Positions 32,450-40,718 of a stretch of DNA of 64,000 bases are shown one piece after another. The stretch spans positions 11,597 through 75,596 of the forward strand of contig CAYZJB010000006.1 in assembly GCA_964478735.1 (NCBI GenBank), read 5' to 3'. This DNA is from CAYZJB01 sp964478735. Its GTDB lineage: Bacteria; CLD3; SB21. The notes beneath the pieces are model-generated. The model saw only the letters and a program-made list of their open reading frames with translations, was not told the origin of the DNA and did no database searches. How positions within the stretch are numbered: position 1 is the stretch's first letter; each line of letters begins with the position of its first letter. The position numbers were made by a program, and so were the translations under genes.

Positions 32450-35400
32450 TCAAATCGAAATCGAATTCCCTGCCTCCCTCCGGGCCGTTGGATTTTGCCG
32501 GCCCCCGGTTAGTTCCGGTACGCGCCGGGCGACGTAATCTGCAATTTCGGTAACCGATACACGTTGATCGCGATTGGCATCGGCATGTCCGTTTTTCAGC
32601 CCGTCGAGCAGGACGTACGTAAAAACGCCGTTAGTCCATTCGCCGCCCTCATACGCCCATTCGATTCCACTCGCCGACGAAACGACGGACGCACCGGAAC
32701 CGCGCTGCAGATCGGCGAACAATTGACGCATCAATTCGAACGACGGCTCCAGCCCGATGCGGCGACGGACCGTCTTGAATGCACGGCCTTTGAGCGCACC
32801 GTCGCGCCGACCCCCGGTCTCCGCAAGCAGCATCACTTTCACTCGTGTCCAGTTCACCGGAATGGCATGCATCGAGCAACAACAGTTTCTGCCGCGCGGG
32901 TATGCCGTCCAGCAGCTTTTCGATGTCCTCATATTCGAGTCCGCGGTCCGCCGGCCGGTGAAAATCAACGTCGTGTGTCGCGAAATACCAGTTGAATTGC
33001 TCGTCGATCAGGCCGTGGCCGGCAAAAAAAACGATCACGCGGTCATTGACGCCGGTACTGTCGAGCCACGGACGCATGGCCCTGATGTTTTCCCGAGTGA
33101 CGTCGGCATCGAGCAGGGTACGCCCTTCCGCAAACGAAGAAAAAAATTGCGCAAGGTCCGCTGCATCCTTCGCTGCATAGTTGAGGCTCATCGCCGCATC
33201 GCGGTACGACGACACGCCGATGGAAAGCACGAATGTCCGCGTCGACGAAGGCACGGTCGAACGGATTTCCGCCGTTTCTTTCAACGATTCCAAACCGTGT
33301 GTGTTGCGAACGGACACCTGTATCTTATTCCGTCCCGACGACAGCGGAACGACTACTTCGCCGCTCCAGCGCGTACCGTCGATCGGATTCCCGGCCATCC
33401 CGTACAAGGGAACGTCGTTGACCCAGACGTTGAGCCTCGAGAGTCCGTCGCCTCGCGCGTCAACCTTTACTCCGATACGATTTCCGTCCGTTTCCAGCGG
33501 TAACGAACGACGGTCGATCGAGACCGACGGCAATTGTAACGTCGTGTCCAGTTTTAACGAATCGTATCCTAATCTCGACCAGCGTTTAACGACGGCCTGA
33601 TGCAATGATCGCTGTCAGGCCCCGTCGCCGCGACCCAGTGCGCCGACGACAAGGTCCGGCCGGTTCGCGGCAAGATCAAAATTATCGAACGTGTAGTATG
33701 AGAGGCCGTTCACAAAATACAGGTTGGACGCGGCTTCCTTCGTCACCGTGTAATACGGTCCGGCAAGAATGGCCTAAGCGGATTCCCGAAACGCAATCAA
33801 ACTCGCTCGTTCCTCACGCGTCGCCGCGTCCCAGAGTTTGATCATGCGATCTTGTCCGGACGTCAGCACGCGTCCATTCGCGTCGATCACGACACGCCAC
33901 ACGCTCTGCTGATGGCCTTCGAGCAGCCCGATTCGTTCCGTTCGCTCCCTGTCCCAGACGGCGACGGTGCGATCTCCGGAAGCGGTGTATAAAACTTTTC
34001 CGTCCTGGGAAACGGCCACCGAGCAGATCGGGCCTTCGTGCCCGGAAAACTTGCGCAATATTTCTCCCGTCATCAGATCGCGCTCTTCAAAATTACCGAT
34101 CTGGTAAACTCCGGAACGGGTTGTATCGGTAATCGGCAATGACGAGGGGAATGCGCTCGCTGCCGGTAAAGATACTTCGTCCGGACGGATCGGGCTCGAT
34201 CAGGATGGTCGAACTTGGAATTTCATATCGGCTGGTCAACCGGCCGTCCGCCAGATCGTAGATTTGCAATTCGCTGTTGCGACGTACGTATCCGACGCGT
34301 ACGACCAGCAGGTTTTTTGACGGCACAATCGACAGCGACGACGCGATATCGATATTGCCCTCTATGCGATACAGGAGTTGTCCATTGTTCAGATTCCAGA
34401 CGGCAATGCCATTGCCCTTGAGCCCCGCCGCGAGATAGTCGCCGTTCACGTCGAGACTGACCGCATCCGCCGTCGTGTCGAACGTTCGCCAGATGGTACG
34501 GCGATCGACGTTCCAGACGTAAATTTTTCCGGTTCGCTCGACGGTTGTCGCCATCCATTTCATATCGGGAGCGATCGCCGATTTCAGTTTTTTCGTTTCC
34601 GGCCGCCACAACTCCATTCGTCGGCCCCATCGCAGGTTCCACCACGTCAGTCGCTGCACTCCTCGGAATGCCAGCCACTGGCCTTTTAGAACAGCGTCCC
34701 AAACAGGTGTTCAATTCCCCGTCGCATTCAACGCCCACTTCATCGCCGCACCGGCTTCCGAGGACAAGCCATAGATCGCCAGCGGATCGAACGTCGCCAT
34801 CGGTAGGACGTCATTGGAATTCGCCAGTACGGATTCGATGCTTTCCTTAGATCGGCTGTAGACCGCAAGGGAACGGCCCATTTGTACAACCAGCCGCTGA
34901 GAATCGGAAGTGAAATGCGATATCCGGACGGGCAAATGGCGATCGCGAATCTCGAGCGTTTTTCTCGTTTCCCGGTCGAGCAGTGTGACATAATCGTGGG
35001 TAAGCCATAGCTGTCCACGGCTATTGTTCCATGCCACATAACGCAGGTCGGGGCTGAGGCACAACTGCCGCCCGGGCGAACAATCGATGTCATCGACGAT
35101 TTGACCGGCCTCGACGTCGATCAGCAGCAGTTTTTCACCTCCGGCCGCCGCGAGACAACGTCCGCCCGGATCCATACGAAACGACCAGCCCGTGCAATGC
35201 GGGAGTGTCACGATGCGATCCCACGTTTCATCGTCTAACCAGTGGCGTACGATCACGCACGACGAATCTTCCTTAGGCATCACCGTTACGACCCGTTCGA
35301 CGCTTCGCGCTACCGTCGTTTCTGGCGAACCGAATCCGCGCGCCGTCCACGTCTTCAGGATCATCCACGAATCCGTGCCCCACATCCGTACGATATCTCC

Positions 35401-35736
35401 GGAGCGGACCACGAGGCCTTTGCCGTCCTGTGTAAAACGGAACCACCGAATGTCTTCGTCGTGATTCAGGTCGATACGATTGCGAATTCGGTCGCTGATC
35501 GCCAGTTTTTGCCGAGCCTCGAGCACGGCAACGACGCCTTCGGAACTCATCACGGCTTGCGACCCACGCAAGCCCACACGAACCACTTCCGGCTCGATCA
35601 CTTCCGGGGGCGGGTCATCGCCGAGCGACATTACCCATTCATGCACCGGGGACAGAAACCATAGAAGAATGAGGCCCATGATCACCCCCAGCCACGGCGT
35701 CGGGCGGGATTTTTTGATTTCATCGCGAGAGGTCAC
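32450..35736 (-). pseudogene. disrupted WD40-caspase (peptidase C14) fusion gene
   Basis: Read from a GTG at 35736 that overlaps the HxlR stop, the ancestral product was about 1,090 residues: a membrane anchor (PWLGVIMGLILLWFLSPVHE), WD40 repeats (KIYVWNVDRRTIWRTFDTTA, TASGDRTVAVWDRE, DRMIKLWDAATREERASLIA) and a C14 caspase-like domain with FFAGHG (catalytic His) and LLLDACHSGE (catalytic Cys). It is broken by in-frame stops at 34711-34713, 33774-33776 and 33615-33617, and by frameshifts near 34100-34135 and near 32840. Protein similarity continues smoothly across each lesion. Such fusions are thought to trigger proteolysis or cell death on sensing a signal; this copy cannot make the full protein. 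Confidence 0.85.
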
Positions 35737-36092
35737 CGGGATCCTTCGGCGTTTTGAACGTCTTCATCTTTGACAAGCTGCCATCCCAGGTCGCGCAGCG
35801 CATCGATCACGGGCAACGTCGTGTGCCCCTTGGATGTCAATCGGTACTCGACACGCGGCGGCACTTCTGGAAAAACCTCGCGTTCGATAAATCCGTCGCG
35901 TTCCAATTCGTGCAGCTGCTCCGCGAGCACTTTGTCGGTAACCTTTTTCAGGCTTCTTTTCAACTCACTGTAACGCCACACCTTGTCCTTCAGGCGCCAC
36001 AGAATCGGCATCTTCCACTTGCCGCCGATTTTTTCCAGGGCAAACTCGACGGGATTATTGAAGGCTTTGCCGTCGACTGAAAATTCCGGCAT
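35733..36092 (-). CDS. HxlR family transcriptional regulator
   Basis: 119 residues from the ATG at 36092, with GGAGGA 7-8 bp upstream; the longer frame passes through the operator. The winged-helix core is FALEKIGGKWKMPILWRLKD, VWRYSELKRSLKKVTDKVLA and EQLHELERDGFIEREVFPEV. It has no cysteine near the N-terminus, unlike the redox-sensing HypR type. The gene is divergent from the DJ-1/PfpI gene with a near-perfect palindrome between them, so it probably controls that gene and itself. The caspase pseudogene follows with a GTGA overlap. Confidence 0.92.
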   Translation of the reverse strand: MPEFSVDGKAFNNPVEFALEKIGGKWKMPILWRLKDKVWRYSELKRSLKKVTDKVLAEQLHELERDGFIEREVFPEVPPRVEYRLTSKGHTTLPVIDALRDLGWQLVKDEDVQNAEGSR

Positions 36093-36123
36093 AATGGCTC
36101 CTCCCAAAAAATGATAAAAACAC

Positions 36124-36149
36124 CGTGACTCACCGCGTGGTAAGTCACG
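36124..36149. promoter_or_regulatory. HxlR operator candidate in the divergent promoter region
   Basis: On the minus strand CGTGACTTACC and GGTGAGTCACG form arms that match in 10 of 11 positions around a 4-bp ACGC centre. It lies between the HxlR gene and the DJ-1 promoter, 18 bp upstream of the -35 box. Confidence 0.65.
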
Positions 36150-36166
36150 CACTTCAAAGTGCCCTC

Positions 36167-36194
36167 TTGACGACGGCAAGATAGCCATTATATT
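36167..36194 (+). promoter_or_regulatory. promoter of the DJ-1/PfpI gene
   Basis: TTGACG (36167-36172), 16-bp spacer, TATATT (36189-36194), about 40 bp before the start codon. Confidence 0.65.
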
Positions 36195-36234
36195 GCGATC
36201 ACACAAGAATGGAACCTTGATGAAAGGAATATGT

Positions 36235-37020
36235 ATGAAGATCTTATTCGCTCTGACCCTGCTGCTGACCGCTGCTGCCGCACGCAGTCAGCACGGCCAC
36301 GAACCGGCCAAAAAACGCATCCTTATGATCGCCGCCAATCCTGCCATTTCCACGCAAACCGGATGGCCGATCGGCTGCTGGGCGGCAGAAATTACCCATC
36401 CCTATTTTGTCTTCACCGAAGCCGGATACGACGTCGAGATTGCCTCTCCCAACGGCGGCAAGCTGGAGTTTGATCAATACAGCGATCCTCGCGACTCGAG
36501 CGGCTACTCGTCAAACGACCTGATCAGCATGGGCTTCATCTACACGCCCAAGTTGATGGCAAAAATCGCCAACACAAAAAGCCTCGATCAGGTTCATCCA
36601 AATGACTACGATGCCTTGTTTATCTGCGGCGGACAGTCCCCCATGGTTACCTTCATCGACAATACGCGGTTGCACACGTTCTTCGCGAAATTCTACGAGA
36701 CCGGAAAACCGACCGCGGCGATCTGCCATGGGACCTGCATTTTGTTAAAAACCAGACTTTCCAACGGCAAATTGCTCGTGGAAGGAAAAACTTGGACGGG
36801 ATTTGCCGATAGCGAAGAAGACTACGCCGATCGGATTGTCGGGAGAAAGATCCAACCTTTCCGAATCCAGACCGAAGCCAAAAAAATTCCCAATACCAAC
36901 ATGATCACGAGCTATCCTTTTGCGGCATTTGCCGTTCGCGATGGCAATCTCATTACGGGCCAGCAGCAGAATTCCGGCATGGATGCGGCGCGCCTCGTAA
37001 TCGAAGCGCTGGGCAAGTAA
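36235..37020 (+). CDS. secreted DJ-1/PfpI (Hsp31-like) family protein
   Basis: 261 residues from ATG 36235, which has AAAGGA 7 bp upstream and gives a good signal peptide (MKILFALTLLLTAAAARSQH). The glutamine-amidotransferase-like fold shows E52 (WAAEITHPYF), the motif DYDALFICGGQSPM and the nucleophile elbow AAICHGTC with C164 and H165. Hsp31-type proteins act as glyoxalase III, deglycase or chaperone and are induced by electrophiles. An extracytoplasmic location is unusual for the family but occurs. It is divergently transcribed from an HxlR regulator. Confidence 0.9.
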   Translation: MKILFALTLLLTAAAARSQHGHEPAKKRILMIAANPAISTQTGWPIGCWAAEITHPYFVFTEAGYDVEIASPNGGKLEFDQYSDPRDSSGYSSNDLISMGFIYTPKLMAKIANTKSLDQVHPNDYDALFICGGQSPMVTFIDNTRLHTFFAKFYETGKPTAAICHGTCILLKTRLSNGKLLVEGKTWTGFADSEEDYADRIVGRKIQPFRIQTEAKKIPNTNMITSYPFAAFAVRDGNLITGQQQNSGMDAARLVIEALGK

Positions 37021-37155
37021 TTCGACGTCCGGTCATTTGGCCATGTCCCGGGTGCCATGGGTCATGCGACCGGCAAAAATCGGCCCCGCGATTTCCTATG
37101 GCCTTTTCACCCTTGATCGTGTAATTTAGGCCGACCCAAAAAAAGGAGACAAACC

Positions 37156-37572
37156 ATGATCAAGCGACATGCCGATGCGCACTGGACCGGCACCGGTAAG
37201 GAAGGCAAAGGCCACCTGAGCACACAGAGCGCCGTTCTCATACACACGCCGTATTCGTACGCGACACGCTTCGAAAACGAAGTCGGTACCAACCCCGAGG
37301 AACTCATCGCCGCGGCTCATGCCGGCTGTTTTACGATGAAGCTGAGCTTCGTCCTGGCCGCCGCCGGATTCACGCCGGGGGCGCTCGATACCAAAGCGAC
37401 CGTGACCCTAGACAACGGCGCCGTCACAGAAGTCCTGCTGGAACTGAAAGCAAAGGTACCGGGTATTACGAAAGAAAAATTCGACGAATGCGCGGCCGAC
37501 GCCAAGGCCAATTGCCCGATATCGAAACTGCTGAACGCAACGATCACGCTCAACGCAACGTTGTTGCCTTGA
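37156..37572 (+). CDS. osmC: OsmC-type organic hydroperoxide peroxidase
   Basis: 138 residues. The two catalytic cysteines are in the expected places: C58 in AAAHAGCFTMKLSFVL and C120 in ADAKANCPISKLL. The conserved NPEELIAAAHA stretch is complete, and the length is typical. The enzyme reduces organic hydroperoxides with a thiol donor in the cytoplasm. A strong AAAGGAGA site precedes the ATG. Its position next to the HxlR/DJ-1 pair suggests a small electrophile and peroxide defence locus. Confidence 0.93.
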   Translation: MIKRHADAHWTGTGKEGKGHLSTQSAVLIHTPYSYATRFENEVGTNPEELIAAAHAGCFTMKLSFVLAAAGFTPGALDTKATVTLDNGAVTEVLLELKAKVPGITKEKFDECAADAKANCPISKLLNATITLNATLLP

Positions 37573-37674
37573 GTAACTTGTAAAATAGAAAAGATTTATC
37601 AGGGAGAGCGACGGAGATGATGCTTGTGTTTGTCCCGCTACTCGAGCAGTACTTGCATAAACTCTACACCATAT

Positions 37675-37683
37675 AAATTATAC
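37675..37683. repeat. target-site duplication, left copy (AAATTATAC)
   Basis: Identical to 38332-38340 on the other side of the IS4-family remnant. Confidence 0.8.
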
Positions 37684-38331
37684 CACTGCTGTCCTAAATA
37701 ATTTTTAGCGTGAGGTGGAAGCAAGGGGAAACATTTGTTTTTTTATGGGTATTTTGAACAGGTTTGGTCTTGTTTGCGAGAAGCGCCCCCTTCAAGCTGT
37801 TCGATGCTGTCCTAAACCCGGCAGCGATAGTTGCCCATCGTCATCCAGATGCGGTGGACTCTTGTACGGGTCATTTAGCCATTCATAGAGATCACAATAG
37901 ACAAACGAACTGAAGCGCAATAGAGCGATCAAGTTTGAGAGCGACCAGTGAGAATAACTGGAGAGCATCTTCAAATATTTCAGTACCAGGATTGCAATAA
38001 GCGCGGTCCAGAGTTGGATGCGTACGGCATTGGGACTGGGCCCACAAACGTTTTTATTTTCAATTGTTGTTGGATGGTCTTGAAGAAGATTTCGATCTCC
38101 CAGCGGTCTTTATAGACTTTGGCGATGGTGGAGGCAGCGAGCTTGAAATGATTGGTCTACAGAACGATGATACAGTCATTGACCGGATCGTATACTTTAA
38201 TGCGACGAAGGATGTCGGGGCATCCCTCTTTGGCCGTGCATAAATGACCTCCAGCGTGGGAGATACTTTTGTTTCAAAAAAAGAAACCTCTCCTGGGGGT
38301 CATTAATTGTAATTTATTTAGGACAAGTCTG
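37684..38331 (-). mobile_element. decayed, internally deleted IS4-family insertion sequence
   Basis: The element is flanked by a perfect 9-bp direct repeat AAATTATAC (37675-37683 and 38332-38340), a target-site duplication. Its ends share the inverted repeat TGTCCTAAATAA (at 37691 on the plus strand and ending near 38324 on the minus strand). The minus strand encodes the C-terminal part of an IS4-type DDE transposase: GCPDILRRIKVYDPVNDCII, a stop, TNHFKLAASTIAKVYKDRWE followed by IEIFFKTIQQQLKIKTFVG, a frameshift near 38036, then SPNAVRIQLWTALIAILVLK. The 5' half of the transposase is missing, so the copy is dead; 648 bp remain of an expected 1.3-1.5 kb. Confidence 0.85.
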
Positions 38332-38340
38332 AAATTATAC
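38332..38340. repeat. target-site duplication, right copy (AAATTATAC)
   Basis: Identical to 37675-37683. It ends 11 bp before the preferred start codon of the DM13-like gene. Confidence 0.8.
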
Positions 38341-38351
38341 AATGCATGACC

Positions 38352-38813
38352 ATGAGGAACATTTTGATAATGACGCTCGCCATTATCGTCGTCGACTGCG
38401 AAGACGGTGGCGGCCCCGATATCGGTCCCGGAACGCCACCCACTGAAAGCGTCAAGCGAATCGGCGGTTTTACGGCCCTCAACGGACATTCGGTGTCGGG
38501 GCAGCTTGAAATCGTCAATGTATTATCAAACAACACGAATATTTTCAGGACCCGACCGGACTTTTCGATCACGACGACGCTCAATAAAGTCAGTTTTTAC
38601 CTGACCGACTCGATCGGTACAATCAATTTCCAGGCGTCTTCCCAGAAAACAAAAGTCGGGGACTTATTCGGTAATTTTCCCGGAACCCATGAGTTTTCCA
38701 TCGGATCCTCGTATACGAATTACAGCTATGCGGTCGTACGCAACGATTCGATCAATGAAAACATGGCCCAGGCCAAACTTGTTTTACCCCAAATACCGGA
38801 TTTGAGCAAGTGA
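38352..38813 (+). CDS. DM13-like domain lipoprotein
   Basis: 153 residues from ATG 38352 (ATG 38346 is an alternative). The N-terminus MRNILIMTLAIIVVDCEDGG has a lipobox-like end. The single domain follows the DM13 pattern: GGFTALNGHSVSGQLEIV, FRTRPDFSITTTLNKVSFYL, KVGDLFGNFPGTHEFSIGSS and YSYAVVRND. DM13 domains are proposed to take part in electron transfer or adhesion, but a bacterial role is not established, and the conserved cysteine of many DM13 domains is absent. The IS4 remnant ends just upstream, so the original leader and ribosome site have been displaced by 650 bp. Confidence 0.65.
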   Translation: MRNILIMTLAIIVVDCEDGGGPDIGPGTPPTESVKRIGGFTALNGHSVSGQLEIVNVLSNNTNIFRTRPDFSITTTLNKVSFYLTDSIGTINFQASSQKTKVGDLFGNFPGTHEFSIGSSYTNYSYAVVRNDSINENMAQAKLVLPQIPDLSK

Positions 38814-38843
38814 CCTTCAAATCCAGGACTTGAGTAAGTGACC
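38794..38843. repeat. short tandem duplication across a stop/start junction
   Basis: TACCGGATTTGAGCAAGTGA (38794-38813) and ATCCAGGACTTGAGTAAGTG (38821-38840) are similar, both ending in AAGTGACC. The first contains the stop of the DM13-like gene, the second the GTG start of the flavoprotein gene. Confidence 0.6.
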
Positions 38844-40025
38844 GAAACTGACCGTGCGATTTTCAGTGACGTCCTTATCATCGGCGCAGGCGCGGCCGGG
38901 CTTATGTGCGGAATCGAAGCGGGAAAACGCGGTCGAAAGGTTATCGTTCTCGAAAAATCGGACCGGCCGGGTAAAAAAATCCTGATCTCCGGAGGAGGCC
39001 GGTGTAATTTTACCAACCTGCACTCCGCGCAAACCAACTTCTTTTCCGCGAACCCCGATTTCTACAGGAGCGCTCTCGCGCGTTATACACCGCGGGACTT
39101 TATTCGGCTTGTTGAACGGCATGGCATTGCCTACCACGAAAAAAAACTAGGCCAGCTATTTTGCGACCGCTCGGCCGTTGAGATCCTCGACATGCTGCTC
39201 GACGAATGCAGGGAGGCCGCCGTATCGATCGAAACCGGCGTCGACGTTACCGCCGTATCGAAATCCTCCCGTTGGTCGGTAACGGCCCATGGCCGTATCT
39301 ACTCCGCCGAATCACTCGTTGTGGCCAGCGGCGGCCCGTCGATTCCAAAAATGGGAGCGACCGGTTTTGGCTACGAGATCGCCCGCCAGTTCGGTCATAC
39401 CCTCGTCGAACCAAAACCTGCCCTCGTTCCCCTGACGTGGACCGAGACGGAGCATACGGTTTTTTCACCGTTGTCGGGCGTATCGACCGACTGCGAAGTC
39501 ACCGCAAACGGCATTACGTTTCGGGAAAACATTCTCTTCACGCACAAAGGGCTGAGCGGCCCGGCGGTTTTGCAGGCATCTTCGTATTGGAATGAAGGGG
39601 AGGCAATCGAGATTAATTTTTTACCCGAAACCGACGCGATGGAATGGCTTGAGTCTTTTTCACGCCGACCCGTTTCACTGGCTCAGGCATTGCAAACGGT
39701 ATTGCCCGCGAGGCTGGCCGACGTGTGGTCCAAAACGTACGGTATTGCCAAAACCCTCAATCATTACCGCAATGAAGAACTTTTTAAGGTCGCAGAAAAA
39801 TTGAATCACTGGAAAATTTATCCCGCAGGCACCGAGGGATTTGACAAGGCCGAGGTCACTCGCGGAGGTGTCGATACGCGCGAACTATCCTCCAAAACGA
39901 TGGAATCGAAAAAAGTTCCGGGACTTTATTTTATAGGTGAGGTGGTCGACGTCACCGGACACCTCGGCGGACATAATTTCCAATGGGCCTGGGCATCCGG
40001 TCACGCGGCCGGACTAGTGGTCTAA
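38838..40025 (+). CDS. HI0933/YhiN-type NAD(P)/FAD-dependent oxidoreductase
   Basis: 395 residues from the GTG at 38838. FAD-binding motif DVLIIGAGAAGLMCGIEAGK, the family signature KKILISGGGRCNFTN, a middle substrate domain (KPALVPLTWTE, LFTHKGLSGPAVLQASSYWN) and the C-terminal FAD contact GLYFIGEVVDVTGHLGGHNF followed by QWAWASGHAAG. The reaction is unknown in most bacteria; BaiN, a member, reduces bile acid intermediates. A GTG start right after the tandem duplication is the only start that keeps the full Rossmann motif. It follows the DM13-like gene by 24 bp. Confidence 0.92.
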   Translation: MTETDRAIFSDVLIIGAGAAGLMCGIEAGKRGRKVIVLEKSDRPGKKILISGGGRCNFTNLHSAQTNFFSANPDFYRSALARYTPRDFIRLVERHGIAYHEKKLGQLFCDRSAVEILDMLLDECREAAVSIETGVDVTAVSKSSRWSVTAHGRIYSAESLVVASGGPSIPKMGATGFGYEIARQFGHTLVEPKPALVPLTWTETEHTVFSPLSGVSTDCEVTANGITFRENILFTHKGLSGPAVLQASSYWNEGEAIEINFLPETDAMEWLESFSRRPVSLAQALQTVLPARLADVWSKTYGIAKTLNHYRNEELFKVAEKLNHWKIYPAGTEGFDKAEVTRGGVDTRELSSKTMESKKVPGLYFIGEVVDVTGHLGGHNFQWAWASGHAAGLVV

Positions 40026-40034
40026 GAAATAAAG

Positions 40035-40055
40035 ACCCCGAAACGAGTTCGGGGT
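40035..40055 (-). terminator. hairpin ACCCCGAA-N5-TTCGGGGT at the end of the giant-protein array
   Basis: Eight perfect base pairs around ACGAG. On the minus strand it is followed by CTTTATTTCTT, a moderately T-rich tail, 98 bp after the lipoprotein stop. The sequence also belongs to a common family of dispersed palindromes ('SHPELVSGS' when translated), so its role may be either. Confidence 0.5.
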
Positions 40056-40152
40056 GACTGATTAAACTTGCAGAGTAGCCGGGCAAACTGCACCGAAGAG
40101 CCCCCACTGAACCGTTCCCTTCAAACGCGCTCAAGGAACGACCGGATAATTG

Positions 40153-40695
40153 CTAATCCAACGATTCGTACAACGCTTCCAATTTCGCCAGCAGCACATC
40201 CGGGTCCGTGGTCGATGCAAACGATGCATCGATCGTCTGGATCATGTCGCTGCACGCCTGGTAGTTGCCGAGATTCAGATAACACGACGCGATGTGCCAG
40301 CGAACGTCGTCGTCGGTCAATGTCCGCTCATGCGTAAAAACGAAAACCGGCTGCTCGCGCAGAACAAAAAGGCCGCGTTCGACACCCTGTGCGTCCTCGT
40401 CGCGTTCCCACGCCGTCACGCACCAGCCCGCGTACGCGGCAACAAAGGAATCGGCAGCGACCACTGAAAAATACCCGCTCGCCTCGTCGATCGAGTCCAT
40501 GCGCATCGTTGTAAAACCGAGACCGACGTACGCCTCGCGTTCACCGGGAATGAGCTCGGTAAACGCGGCATGCGCGCCCGCATAATCGCCGTCACGGAAT
40601 TTTTGCCAGGCCGCATCGAGTGGATCATCGTCACCGCACGATAAGGCGGAGAATACGAACGACAGAGCGATCAAATACACAAGCTGATGTCTCAT
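40153..40695 (-). CDS. TPR-type lipoprotein paired with giant protein 3
   Basis: 180 residues. Lipoprotein signal MRHQLVYLIALSFVFSALSC; the mature part is helical and TPR-like (AWQKFRDGDYAGAHAAFTEL, AYVGLGFTTMRMDSIDEASG, IASCYLNLGNYQACSDMIQT). It is a paralogue of the lipoprotein at 50310-50855, most clearly in the C-terminal DxxFASTTDPxxLLAKLxAL and in RMDSI...GYF. The start lies 23 bp after the stop of giant protein 3, so they are one transcript. A role as an outer-membrane partner, maturation or loading factor for the giant protein is inference from conserved pairing. Confidence 0.75.
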   Translation of the reverse strand: MRHQLVYLIALSFVFSALSCGDDDPLDAAWQKFRDGDYAGAHAAFTELIPGEREAYVGLGFTTMRMDSIDEASGYFSVVAADSFVAAYAGWCVTAWERDEDAQGVERGLFVLREQPVFVFTHERTLTDDDVRWHIASCYLNLGNYQACSDMIQTIDASFASTTDPDVLLAKLEALYESLD

Positions 40696-40718
40696 GACTG
40701 ATATCCTTCAGTTAAGAT

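Noticed and set aside
32450..35736. Stop-codon readthrough or recoding as explanation for the interrupted WD40-caspase gene
   Set aside because: The three in-frame stops include both TGA and TAG, and two frameshifts are also needed. Other genes in the window use TGA normally as stop. Decay is simpler.
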